64,000 nt of DNA, taken from NCBI GenBank assembly GCA_031253995.1, contig JAIRVG010000028.1, forward strand, positions 86,391 to 150,390, written 5' to 3'. Below are positions 33,604 through 42,164 of this stretch, one piece after another. Made by a program: the position numbers and the translations under genes. This stretch comes from Paucimonas sp. (GTDB lineage: Bacteria > Pseudomonadota > Gammaproteobacteria > Pseudomonadales > Pseudomonadaceae). The notes under the pieces were generated by a model, which saw only the letters and a list, made by a program, of their open reading frames with translations, ran no database searches and had not been told where the DNA came from. Numbering within the stretch: position 1 is the stretch's first letter; each line of letters begins with the position of its first letter.

Positions 33604-33694
33604 GATGAGCTCTCGTTGTTGTTTTTGTTGGCATGCAGAGCCCCGGACGACCCCATTTCCAGGGGTCGCCAGGGTGATTTCGGACAAATCGGCC

Positions 33695-35806
33695 TCAGTT
33701 CGCGGCGTTGGCCTTCAGCTCGGCCTGAAGGTCGTGGGTGCGCTTGACCAGGTACTGGCGGATCAACTCCATGTCCTCGGGCTTGAGGATGTCGGAGAAG
33801 TTCGGCATGCCACGGTAGATCAGCGCGCCGCTGACGAAGGCCGGGAAGGCCGCGTGCTTTTCCTTGGTCAGGTAGCGCAGGTCGGGCACCACGCCGCCTG
33901 CCACCGCGTTCAGGCCATGGCAGCCGGCACAGAGGCCGTTGAACATGCTGCGCGCCTGGCCCAGTTGCTCCGTGGTCGCCGTCAGCGGCAGGTCGACATT
34001 GGGGAACACCGGCGCCTGGCGTGGCGGCGGCAACTCACCCTTGGCGCCGAGCTTGAAGGCGATGATCCGCGACTCCGACTGCACCTTGGCCTTGTTGGTC
34101 AGCGAGCCGGTGAGCAGCGGCAGGATCCCGCCCCAACCCACGGAAAACGCCACGTACTGGTCGTTACCCACGGTGTAGGTGATCGGCCCGGCCATCACCC
34201 CGGAGTTGGCCCGATGCTCCCAGAGCTTCTCGCCCTTGTCGGCACTGTAGGCCACCACCCGACCGTCCGCGGTGCCCTGGAACACCAGGTTGCCGCCAGT
34301 GGCCAGGGTGCCGCCGTTGCCGGCGCTGGCGTACTCCTGCTTCCAGGCCGGCGCCTGCTTGACCGGGTCCCAGGCGATCAGCTCGCCGGTCCAGGCATCG
34401 CGGATCTGCTTGAAGGTCTTCGGATCTTCCGGAAGATCCGGTACGTCGAGGCCGAAGTTGAGCACCGACTTGTTGGGGAAGAACATCGGCTCCTTCGCCG
34501 CCTTCAGCTCGGCCAGGGTGTGCTGGGCCGGGATGTAGACGTAGCCGGTGTTGGGGCTGTAGGACATCGGGTGCCAGTTGTGGCCGCCGAGGAAGCTCGG
34601 CTGTACGACCTTGGGCTCCTTGGAGTAGTCCGCAGCACCGGTCAGCACCGGGCGGCCGGTCTTCAGGTCGATCTCGCTGGCCCAGTTCACCGGCACGTAG
34701 TTCTTCGCCGACAGCAGCTTGCCGTTGGTGCGGTCGAGCACGTAGAAGAAGCCGTTCTTCGGCGCCTGCATCAGCACCTTGCGCACCTGGCCGTCGACCT
34801 TGATGTCGGCGAGGATGATGTGCTGGGTCGCGGTGTAGTCCCAGCGGTCCTGCGGCGTGACCTGGTAGTGCCAGACGTACTCGCCGGTGTCCGGGCGCAG
34901 GGCCAGGATCGACGAGACGAACAGGTTGTCACCCTTGCCCTGGCTGCGGAACTGGTAGTTCCACGGCGAACCGTTGCCGGTGCCGATGTACAGCAGGTCC
35001 AGGTCCGGGTCGTAGGCCATGGAGTCCCAGGCCGTGCCGCCACCGCCCCACTTCACCCAGCCGTCGCCGGTCCAGGTCTTCAGGGCCATGGCCATCGCCG
35101 GGTTTTCCGGTGGCAGCTTCGGGTCGCCCGGCACGGTGTAGAAACGCCAGGCCTGCTTGCCGGTCCCGGCGTCGTAGGCGGTGACATAGCCGCGCACGCC
35201 GAACTCGGCGCCGCCGTTGCCGATCAGCACCTTGCCCTTGACGATGCGTGGTGCGCCGGTGATGGAGTAGCTCTTCTTGCGGTCGATGACCGTGTCCACC
35301 GACCAGACTTCCTTGCCGGTGGCCGCGTCGAGGGCGATCAGGCGACCGTCGAAGCTGCCGACGTAGACCTTGCCGTCCCACACCGCGACACCGCGGTTGA
35401 CCGGGCCACAGCAGCCCTGGCTGAGGTTTTCCGGCGGCACCTGGGGGTCGTACTTCCACAGCATCTCGCCGGTCGCCGCGTTCATCGCGTAGACGATGCT
35501 GAACGCGCCGGTGGTGTACATCACCCCGTCGACCACGATGGGCGTGGCTTCGGTACCGCTGTCGATGTCCAGGCGGGTGGTCCAGGCCATGCCGAGCTGA
35601 CTGACGTTCTTGTCGTTCACGGCGTCCAGCGGGCTGTAGCGCTGCTCGTCGTAGGTACGACCGTGGCTCATCCAGTTGCCGGGTTCGAGGTTGGCGTTGG
35701 TCAGGCGTTTCGCATCGACCTGGGCGGGGAGACTGGCGTCTGCCGCCAGGGCAGGCAGTGATGACAGCAATAACGGGAGACCCGCCAGCAGAAAGAGGGT
35801 TTTCAT
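33695..35806 (-). CDS. PQQ-dependent quinohaemoprotein alcohol dehydrogenase (type II)
   Basis: Started at ATG 35806 (MKTLFLLAGLPLLLSS), the 703-residue periplasmic enzyme has a PQQ beta-propeller (residues ~30-590) and a C-terminal cytochrome c domain (~600-690) with the haem motif CAGCH. The vicinal disulfide GCCGPVNRG and the catalytic Asp in DRWDYTATQ are present. The residue two after that Asp is Thr, not the extra Asp of lanthanide-dependent enzymes, so it should use calcium. P. putida type II enzymes (QbdA-like) oxidise ethanol or butanol and pass electrons to the haem. AACAACAATAA (35831-35841, minus) is a Crc-like motif. Confidence 0.92.
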   Translation of the reverse strand: MKTLFLLAGLPLLLSSLPALAADASLPAQVDAKRLTNANLEPGNWMSHGRTYDEQRYSPLDAVNDKNVSQLGMAWTTRLDIDSGTEATPIVVDGVMYTTGAFSIVYAMNAATGEMLWKYDPQVPPENLSQGCCGPVNRGVAVWDGKVYVGSFDGRLIALDAATGKEVWSVDTVIDRKKSYSITGAPRIVKGKVLIGNGGAEFGVRGYVTAYDAGTGKQAWRFYTVPGDPKLPPENPAMAMALKTWTGDGWVKWGGGGTAWDSMAYDPDLDLLYIGTGNGSPWNYQFRSQGKGDNLFVSSILALRPDTGEYVWHYQVTPQDRWDYTATQHIILADIKVDGQVRKVLMQAPKNGFFYVLDRTNGKLLSAKNYVPVNWASEIDLKTGRPVLTGAADYSKEPKVVQPSFLGGHNWHPMSYSPNTGYVYIPAQHTLAELKAAKEPMFFPNKSVLNFGLDVPDLPEDPKTFKQIRDAWTGELIAWDPVKQAPAWKQEYASAGNGGTLATGGNLVFQGTADGRVVAYSADKGEKLWEHRANSGVMAGPITYTVGNDQYVAFSVGWGGILPLLTGSLTNKAKVQSESRIIAFKLGAKGELPPPRQAPVFPNVDLPLTATTEQLGQARSMFNGLCAGCHGLNAVAGGVVPDLRYLTKEKHAAFPAFVSGALIYRGMPNFSDILKPEDMELIRQYLVKRTHDLQAELKANAAN

Positions 35807-35965
35807 GTGTTTCGGACTCCAGCGACACATTTATTGTTGTTATGCGCCCACGGCACAGGCTGAGGCCGTGGGTCTCGCACTAGGCTTTGTAGGGGTATTA
35901 GAAAATCTGCCGCGGGACTGCGCTTGACTGTGACCGCCAACGCAGTTGGCATTTTTCGCCAAGGC

Positions 35966-36898
35966 TCACACCTGGAAGGCGTGAGCCCGGTAATCGCGGG
36001 GAGAAACCTCGAACTGGCGCTTGAACGCCCGGCTGAAATGGGCGACGTCGACGAAGCCCCACTTGAAGGCGATCTGGGTGATCGACTGGCTGCGCAGGGT
36101 GTGGCTGCACAGGTCATGGGCCACCTTGCTCAGGCGGGTGCGCAGGATGTAGCGCGAGACGCTCTCGCCATGTTCCTCGAACAGCCGGTAAAGGCTGCGC
36201 ACCGAGGTGTGCAACTGGTCCGCCAGGTACGCAGGCCCCAGGTCGATATCCTGCAAGGATGCCTCGATCAGCCGCAGCGCCGTGGCAAACAGGCTGTTGC
36301 TTTCCAGCAGATGCCCTTCCCCCTGTACCTGCCCGGACATCGCCGGCAGCACCAGGGACACCAGCGCGCTCTGGATCGCCTGGCCGTCATCGCCGTTGGC
36401 CGCGCCATCGCCGAGCATGCCGATGGACTGCACCAGCGAGCGCACCATGCGGCTGGACACGTTGTTGCGCGACAGCTTGCCGAACAGGCTGTCGCCCTTG
36501 AACTGGCGGGTGACGATATCCCGGGACAGGTGCACCGAGACGTTTTCCACCAGCCCCAGCGGCTCGATCTCGAACAGCCGCGCCGAGTCCACCAGGGCGA
36601 TGTCTTCCGGCCCCAGCTCGACTTCCATGCCGGCCTGGCGGATGCGCTGGCGGCCGCTGCGCTGGTAGATGAGGAAGCAGTGGCTGTCGTCGCTGTCGAC
36701 GCCGATCAGCTCGCGGCTGATCAACCGCGCGTTGGTGCGGATATGGGCGGTATCCAGGGCGCCGATGGTCTGGCTGTGGATCTCGCCGATGAAGTGACGG
36801 GTCAGGCTGGAAGGCAGGGTGTTGAAGTTGCCGCAGATGCTGCGCAGGGACTGGCACCAGCGTTCGAAACCGACCTGCTCGTTCGCTGACAGGAACAT
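35966..36898 (-). CDS. AraC-family regulator, FeaR-like
   Basis: The 310-residue protein has an AraC-type N-terminal sensor domain (residues ~40-200: DDSHCFLIYQRSGRQRI, GPEDIALVDSARLFEI) and a C-terminal double HTH (SVRSLYRLFEEHGESVSRYI and ITQIAFKWGFVDVAHFSRAFKRQF). The sensor and the SVRSLYR motif resemble FeaR, the activator of phenylethylamine/tyramine oxidation. It lies 160 bp upstream of the PQQ dehydrogenase on the same strand and is the best local candidate to control it. Confidence 0.82.
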   Translation of the reverse strand: MFLSANEQVGFERWCQSLRSICGNFNTLPSSLTRHFIGEIHSQTIGALDTAHIRTNARLISRELIGVDSDDSHCFLIYQRSGRQRIRQAGMEVELGPEDIALVDSARLFEIEPLGLVENVSVHLSRDIVTRQFKGDSLFGKLSRNNVSSRMVRSLVQSIGMLGDGAANGDDGQAIQSALVSLVLPAMSGQVQGEGHLLESNSLFATALRLIEASLQDIDLGPAYLADQLHTSVRSLYRLFEEHGESVSRYILRTRLSKVAHDLCSHTLRSQSITQIAFKWGFVDVAHFSRAFKRQFEVSPRDYRAHAFQV

Positions 36899-36999
36899 GG
36901 CGCCTCCGGGATTCTTGTTTTAGTTAACATATTATCTAATTAACACGAGAGCAAGCCGAGTAGCGATACACAATCGACAATATAGATAGCATTAAAGTA

Positions 37000-37890
37000 T
37001 CAAAACACGCCATCCCCCTCTGACACCCCCGCGAACGCTTGCACCAGCGCATCGATCACCACGCGGATCCTCGCCGTATGGCGAAAGTCCCCATGGGTCA
37101 CCATCCACACCTCGTAGGGCTTGCTGCGCTGCCGGTCCGGCCATAGCCGCACCAGGCCATCCTGCTCGCCCATGTACAGCGGAATCTCGCCCACGCCGAG
37201 TCCGGCCCTGAGGGCATTGCGCACCAGCATGCTGGTGTTGCCGGCCAACACGATGCGCCCGGCGTCGATGGGCTCCCCCGCCAGCGTCGCCGTGTCGGCA
37301 GCGTGCAGCCAGGGCTCGTACATCACCACGTCGTGCCCCGCGAAGGCCGTGCCCGGCTGCGGCACGCCCTGCCGGTCGAGATAGCCCTGGGCGGCGAACA
37401 GGCCCATGGGCCAGCTCGCCAGGCGGCGCACCACCAGGTCGGGGTTGTCCGGCTTGCGCGTGCGGATGGCGATGTCCGCATCCCGCCGGGACAGGTTGAG
37501 CAGGTCGGAGGAGCTGTTCAAGGTGATCCGCACGTCCGGATGCAGGGCATGCAGGCGCCCCACCGCCGGGATGACGAAATCCACCGCCAGCGAATCGGTG
37601 GTGGTCACCCGCACTTCGCCCGACAGCGCCCGGTCCTGCCCCTGGGCGCGACGCACCAGCTCGATGGCCGAGGCCTCCATGCGCTCGGCGATGTCCAGGA
37701 CGCTCTCGCCCACCTCCGTCAGCAGGTAACCGCTGGCGGTGCGCAGGAACAGCGTCGAGCCCAGCGCCTGTTCCATCGCCGCGACACGCCGGCTCACCGT
37801 CGCCTGGTCGACGTTCATTTCCCGGGCAGCGCCCCGCAGCGTCTGCTGGCGCGCCAACGCCAGAAAGACCCGTGCATCGTTCCAGTTCAT
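37000..37890 (-). CDS. LysR-family transcriptional regulator
   Basis: The 296-residue protein starts MNWNDARVFLALARQQTLRGAAR, with a LysR HTH (AREMNVDQATVSRRVAAMEQALG). It has a substrate-binding domain of the CrgA-like class (TDSLAVDFVIPAVGRLHALHP, SRRDADIAIRT). It is divergent from the quinone oxidoreductase gene across 110 bp, the standard arrangement of a LysR regulator with its target. Confidence 0.87.
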   Translation of the reverse strand: MNWNDARVFLALARQQTLRGAAREMNVDQATVSRRVAAMEQALGSTLFLRTASGYLLTEVGESVLDIAERMEASAIELVRRAQGQDRALSGEVRVTTTDSLAVDFVIPAVGRLHALHPDVRITLNSSSDLLNLSRRDADIAIRTRKPDNPDLVVRRLASWPMGLFAAQGYLDRQGVPQPGTAFAGHDVVMYEPWLHAADTATLAGEPIDAGRIVLAGNTSMLVRNALRAGLGVGEIPLYMGEQDGLVRLWPDRQRSKPYEVWMVTHGDFRHTARIRVVIDALVQAFAGVSEGDGVF

Positions 37891-38000
37891 TCACCCCTCC
37901 CGCTGCATTCCTGCAACCCAGCCCTGAGAAAACGCTGCGCGACCGGCGGCCGGCGCGTCCCTAGGATGATCGCATTTCCCACCATCTGGAGACTCGCAGC

Positions 38001-39014
38001 ATGAACACACCCTCCTTTCCTTCACAGATGACCGCCATCGAGATCGCCCGGCCGGGTGGTCCCGATGTGCTGGCCCCCGTCCAGCGTCCCACGCCGACCC
38101 CAGGCGCTGGCGAAATCCTGATCCGCGTGCACGCGGCCGGGGTCAACGGCCCGGACGTGCTGCAGCGCAAGGGCCTGTACGACCCTCCCGCCGGCGCTTC
38201 CGACATCCCCGGCCTCGAAGTGGCCGGCGAGGTGGTCGCAGTGGGACCGCAGGCGAGCCGCTTCAAGCTCGGCGAGCAGGTCATGGCCCTGGTGCCGGGG
38301 GGCGGCTACGCCGAATATGCGGTCGCCGCCGAGCGCACCACCCTGCACCTGCCCCACGGCCTGAGCATGGTCGAGGCGGCGGCGCTACCGGAAACCTTCC
38401 TGACGGTCTGGGTCAACCTGTTCCAGCGTGGCCAGTTCAAGGCCGGTGAAACCGTGCTGATCCACGGCGGCGCGTCCGGAATCGGTACCACTGCGACCAT
38501 GCTCGCCAAAGCCTTCGGTGCCGCGAAGATCTTCACCACGGTGGCCGGTGCCGAACAGCAGGCGGCCAGCCGCGCACTCGGTGCCGATCACCCGATCGAC
38601 TACGAGCGGCACGACTTCGTCACCGAGGTGATGGGTGAAACCGAGGGACGCGGGGTCGATGTCGTCGTCGATATCATCGGCGGCGACTACGTCGACCGGA
38701 ACATGCGGGTCGCCGCAATGAACGGGCGCATCGTGCAGATCGGTGTGATCAAGGGCCCGGCCACCCAGGTCGATCTGTTCCCGATGCTGGTGAAGCGCCT
38801 GACCCATATCGGTTCGACCTTGCGTTCGCGCAGCCACGAGGAAAAAGCGGCGATCATCGCCGAGCTGGAAAGCCAGGTCTGGCCCCATGTGCGCAGCGGG
38901 CAAGTCAAGCCGCTGATCTACGCCACCTTCGACCTGCAAGCGGCGCGGGCGGCCCATGAACTGATGGACTCAGGCCGGCATATCGGCAAGATCGTCCTCC
39001 GGGTCGGAGCCTGA
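38001..39014 (+). CDS. NAD(P)H:quinone oxidoreductase-type MDR dehydrogenase
   Basis: The 337-residue medium-chain dehydrogenase/reductase has the PIG3/QOR-type N-terminal domain (GVNGPDVLQRKGLYDPPAG, PGLEVAGEVVAVG), the NADPH-binding GGASGIGTTATMLAKAFGA near residue 150, and LESQVWPHVRSGQVKPLI near the end. It lacks the structural and catalytic zinc ligands of true alcohol dehydrogenases. Quinones or reactive enones are likely substrates. It is divergent from a LysR regulator. Confidence 0.87.
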   Translation: MNTPSFPSQMTAIEIARPGGPDVLAPVQRPTPTPGAGEILIRVHAAGVNGPDVLQRKGLYDPPAGASDIPGLEVAGEVVAVGPQASRFKLGEQVMALVPGGGYAEYAVAAERTTLHLPHGLSMVEAAALPETFLTVWVNLFQRGQFKAGETVLIHGGASGIGTTATMLAKAFGAAKIFTTVAGAEQQAASRALGADHPIDYERHDFVTEVMGETEGRGVDVVVDIIGGDYVDRNMRVAAMNGRIVQIGVIKGPATQVDLFPMLVKRLTHIGSTLRSRSHEEKAAIIAELESQVWPHVRSGQVKPLIYATFDLQAARAAHELMDSGRHIGKIVLRVGA

Positions 39015-39056
39015 CGGCCCGGTCCCGGCCTGATGCAACCTCGCGTCCGGAACGCT

Positions 39057-39083
39057 CGACACGGCCCCACCGGGGCCGTGTCG
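39057..39083. terminator. 12-bp perfect hairpin between convergent genes
   Basis: CGACACGGCCCC (39057-39068) pairs with 39072-39083 around ACC. It lies between the stops of the quinone oxidoreductase and the SDR gene. No long T-run follows, so its strength is uncertain. Confidence 0.65.
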
Positions 39084-39098
39084 CATTACCTGTACGGC

Positions 39099-39878
39099 TC
39101 AGAGCCCCGAGCAGGCATGCCCGCCATCGACGACGATCTCGGCACCGGTCATACCCCTTCCAGCATCGGACGCCAGCAACAGCAGCGCGCCATCCAGATC
39201 CGCGCAGTCACAGAACCGCCTTGACGGAATGCGCGCCCTCAGCCGCTCACCCGCCTCACTGGCAAGGAACCCCTCGTTGATCTCGGTGACCACGTAGCCC
39301 GGGGCGATGGCATTGACCCGGATCCCGTGCCGCGCCAGCTCCAGCGCCATGGACCGGGTCAGATGGCTCAATCCCGCCTTGGCCGCGCAATAAGGACCGA
39401 CACCGCCACTCACCCGCGCGGCGAGGATCGAGGTGATGTTGATCAGGCTGCCACCGCGCCCCGCCTCCACCATGCCCCGGGCAACCTCCTGGGCGACGAT
39501 CCACGCGCCCTTGAGGTTGGTGTCGAGAATCGCCTGCCAGTCCTGGTCGTCGTAATCGAGGACGCGCTTCGTATCGCTGACCCCGGCGTTGTTGACCAGG
39601 ATGTCGATGCCACCGAAATCGGCGCGCATCGCCGCCAGGCATTCGACCACCGACTGGCGCGAGGTGACATCCAGCCCGTAGGCACGGGCCTCGTGGCCGT
39701 CGAAGCGCAGGTCGTTGACCAGCTCGTCGAGCCGCTCGACCCGCCGGGCAGCGACCGCCACCCGCGCACCCGCGGCGGCCAGGGTACGCGCGAAGTGACG
39801 GCCCAGGCCGCTGGAAGCACCGGTAACCAGCACGCTCTTGCCACGCAGATCGAACAGTTGCACAGGCGAAAGGCTCAC
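39099..39878 (-). CDS. SDR-family dehydrogenase of the lva-like operon (LvaD-like)
   Basis: A 259-residue classical short-chain dehydrogenase. It starts at a GTG that overlaps the upstream acyl-CoA dehydrogenase stop (GTGA). TGASSGLGRHFA binds NAD(P), NNAGVSD is conserved, and the catalytic YCAAK follows SILAARVSGGVG. In the P. putida levulinate pathway, LvaD reduces the 4-keto group of levulinyl-CoA to 4-hydroxyvaleryl-CoA before phosphorylation. Here the same enzyme class closes the five-gene leftward operon, so a similar keto/hydroxy step on a CoA ester is proposed. The actual substrate is unknown. Confidence 0.85.
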   Translation of the reverse strand: MSLSPVQLFDLRGKSVLVTGASSGLGRHFARTLAAAGARVAVAARRVERLDELVNDLRFDGHEARAYGLDVTSRQSVVECLAAMRADFGGIDILVNNAGVSDTKRVLDYDDQDWQAILDTNLKGAWIVAQEVARGMVEAGRGGSLINITSILAARVSGGVGPYCAAKAGLSHLTRSMALELARHGIRVNAIAPGYVVTEINEGFLASEAGERLRARIPSRRFCDCADLDGALLLLASDAGRGMTGAEIVVDGGHACSGL

Positions 39879-41050
39879 TGCACACCCCCATCCAGACGCG
39901 CGAGGATCTTGCGCGACAGGCTCATGCGGTGGACCTCGTTGGGACCGTCATAGATGCGGAAACCACGGGCATCGCGGAAGATCCGGTCGACGATGGCCTC
40001 GCTGGTCACGCCCTGGCCGCCGAGGATCTGCACGCTGCGGTCGATCACCCGCCAGATACCTTCGGAACTGATCACCTTGGCCATGCTCGATTCGAAGTTG
40101 CCCCGCCCGCCCTGGTCCAGGACCCAGGCGCAGTGCCAGATGGCCAGGCGCGTGGTGTGCAGGTCCATCTCGTTGTCCGCCAGCATGAAGCCGACCCCCT
40201 GGTGCTCGCCCAGCCTGACCCCGAACGACTCGCGACGGTGGGCATAGCCCGTGGCAACGTCGTGGGCCCGGCGCGCCTGGCCGAGCCAGCGCATGCAGTG
40301 GGTCAGGCGCGCAGGTGCCAGGCGCACCTGGGCATAGCGGAAGCCCTTGCCCACTTCACCCAGCACGTCGCTGGCCGGCACCCGCAGGTTGTCGAAGCGC
40401 AACACCGCATGGCCACCGGTGAAGCAGGTGTCCAGCGAATCCATCATGCGTTCGAGGATGAAGCCGGGCTTGTCGGTATCGGTGAGGAACATGGTGGCGT
40501 TGCCGTCCTCGGTGCGCGCCATGATGATCGCGAAGCTGGCGCCTTCCGCCCCGGTGATCAGCCACTTGCGGCCGTTGATCACGTAGTCGTCGCCGTCACG
40601 CACGGCGATGGTGGCGAGCATCGACGGATCGGAGCCAGCACCCGGCGCGGGCTCGGTCATGGCGAAGCAGGAACGGATATGCCCCTGCACCAGCGGCCGC
40701 AGCCAGCGATCCTTCTGCGCCTCGGTGGCGACGACTTCCATCAGGTGGATATTGCCTTCGTCCGGCGCGTGGATGTTCATCGCGGTAGGGCCGAGGGGCG
40801 AGTAGGCAGCCTCCTCGAAGATCACCGCCTTGGCGATATGGGACAGGCCCGATCCACCCATTTCCCGGGACGCATGGGGCGTCAGCAGCCCCGAGGCGCG
40901 GGCCTTGGCCACCAGCGCCTGGCGCAGTTCCTCGGAGGGGCCGTGGGGCGTGTGCCGTGGGTCCTGTTCCATCGGGATGATTTCCCGGGCGATAAAGTCG
41001 CGAACCTTGGCCTGCAGGGCCAGCAGTTCATCGGAGAGGGCGAAGTTCAT
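39875..41050 (-). CDS. ACAD10/11-type acyl-CoA dehydrogenase (LvaC-like)
   Basis: The 391-residue protein has the three-part acyl-CoA dehydrogenase fold, with AMTEPAPGAGSDPSML (flavin), KWLITGAEGASFAII and the C-terminal QILGGQGVTSEAIVDRIFRDARG. At the site of the usual YEGT catalytic motif it has IYDGPNEVHR, as in ACAD10/11. In the lva pathway LvaC eliminates the 4-phosphate rather than simply dehydrogenating. The gene follows the histidine phosphatase by 33 bp and is coupled to the SDR. This strongly suggests a 4-phosphoacyl-CoA intermediate. Confidence 0.88.
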   Translation of the reverse strand: MNFALSDELLALQAKVRDFIAREIIPMEQDPRHTPHGPSEELRQALVAKARASGLLTPHASREMGGSGLSHIAKAVIFEEAAYSPLGPTAMNIHAPDEGNIHLMEVVATEAQKDRWLRPLVQGHIRSCFAMTEPAPGAGSDPSMLATIAVRDGDDYVINGRKWLITGAEGASFAIIMARTEDGNATMFLTDTDKPGFILERMMDSLDTCFTGGHAVLRFDNLRVPASDVLGEVGKGFRYAQVRLAPARLTHCMRWLGQARRAHDVATGYAHRRESFGVRLGEHQGVGFMLADNEMDLHTTRLAIWHCAWVLDQGGRGNFESSMAKVISSEGIWRVIDRSVQILGGQGVTSEAIVDRIFRDARGFRIYDGPNEVHRMSLSRKILARLDGGVQ

Positions 41051-41083
41051 AACGGTTTTCCTGTGGTTGCCAAACGGTGGAGC

Positions 41084-41797
41084 TCAAAGGGTGGTGGGGG
41101 CGATCGCGCTGAACAGCTGTTCCAGCACGGTGCCTTCCATCCCCGCCTTGTGCGGGTTGTAGGGGGTGAAATTGAGGGTGCGGATGATCCCGCCCGGCGG
41201 CGCGAGGGCCTGGCTGGGGATATCGATGATGTTCAGGCAGGCCATGTCCTGCTCGAAGGCGGCGATGCCCGGCAAGCCGACGCCGGCCGCCCAGGCCAGG
41301 AGGATGCGGTTGACCGCGTCGTGGCTGACGATCAGCGCGCTGTGCCAGGTCGGCTCGGCGAGCAAGGCGAACAGCTGCTCCAGGATCCGCCGCTGGAAAT
41401 CCTCCCAGCGCTCGCCACCGAGAAAACGCGCGTCCGCCAGGGCCGCCTGGTGATAGGCGCCGGTGACGGTGTCATGCAGTGCGTCGGCGGGAATCTCGCG
41501 CAGACGGCCGGCACGTATCTCGCGCAGTTCAGGCCGCAAGTCCACCGCCGCCGGCCGCCCGGACAGCAGCAGGTCAAGGGTCTGCCGGGCACGCGGGTAG
41601 TCGGAACAGAGCACCCGGTCGAAACTCAGGTCGCGGACGAACTGGCCAAGCGCGCGCACCTGCTGGGTGCCGCGCCGGGACAGCGATACCGTGCGCGGAT
41701 CGAGCGGGCGGCCCTGGCCGTCGAAGTAGTCGACGTGGCCGTGGCGCACCAGGTGCAGGCGGCGTCGGCGCGGGTTCGGCGGCAGCTCAACGTGCAT
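41084..41797 (-). CDS. Histidine phosphatase family protein within the lva-like operon
   Basis: The 237-residue protein has the phosphoglycerate mutase-like RHG motif (LHLVRHGHVDYFDGQGRPLD), a second conserved region SDYPRARQTLDLLL, and VSHDAVNRILLAWA with the second catalytic His. Its start overlaps the DUF6285 stop by 11 bases, so it is truly part of the operon. I do not recall a phosphatase of this kind in the described P. putida lva operon. It might clear dead-end phosphorylated intermediates or act on a phospho-substrate in the pathway; that is speculation. Confidence 0.85.
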   Translation of the reverse strand: MHVELPPNPRRRRLHLVRHGHVDYFDGQGRPLDPRTVSLSRRGTQQVRALGQFVRDLSFDRVLCSDYPRARQTLDLLLSGRPAAVDLRPELREIRAGRLREIPADALHDTVTGAYHQAALADARFLGGERWEDFQRRILEQLFALLAEPTWHSALIVSHDAVNRILLAWAAGVGLPGIAAFEQDMACLNIIDIPSQALAPPGGIIRTLNFTPYNPHKAGMEGTVLEQLFSAIAPTTL

Positions 41798-42164
41798 GGG
41801 CCAGCACCTTCGGATTGCTCACCGCCAGACGGCTGCGGGTGATCGCGCCGAGGGCCGCGAGCAAGGCGCGTTGCTGCTCGTCGGGCTGGTCGTAGAGCCC
41901 CTGGCGGATGAACTGCGCCAGCAGGGCCCGGGCATCGCCGGCGGTAAGACCGGCAAGGCCGCGCGACGCCAGCAGGCGGCCCAGTTCATCGGTTTCCAGC
42001 TGCGCGCAGCGCTCGCCCTGGTCGATCTCGCGCCCGGCGATGGCCATGGCGCTGGCGATCATCCGGGCGTCGTAGTGCAGGTGCGCCGGCAGCGCCGCCA
42101 GCAACCGGTCGAGCAACAGCTCGCGGGACGTCGACAGCAGTTCGCGTGCATCCGGTGCGTTCAT
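41787..42164 (-). CDS. DUF6285 protein (LvaB-like small partner of the kinase)
   Basis: Started at ATG 42164 with GGAGGTGTGCG upstream, the 125-residue protein is helical (RELLLDRLLAALPAHLHYDARMIASAMAIAGREIDQG). It overlaps the phosphotransferase stop by ATGA. DUF6285 proteins usually lie beside ACAD10/11-like kinases; in P. putida the equivalent LvaB is needed with LvaA for 4-hydroxyacyl-CoA phosphorylation. The tight coupling here fits a kinase-partner complex. Confidence 0.8.
   Translation of the reverse strand: MNAPDARELLSTSRELLLDRLLAALPAHLHYDARMIASAMAIAGREIDQGERCAQLETDELGRLLASRGLAGLTAGDARALLAQFIRQGLYDQPDEQQRALLAALGAITRSRLAVSNPKVLAHAR

Noticed and set aside
33524..35761. A 745-codon plus-strand frame opposite the PQQ dehydrogenase
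   Set aside because: Antisense shadow; composition (Val/Gly/Ala/His/Arg-rich) matches no family, while the opposite strand encodes a complete quinoprotein.
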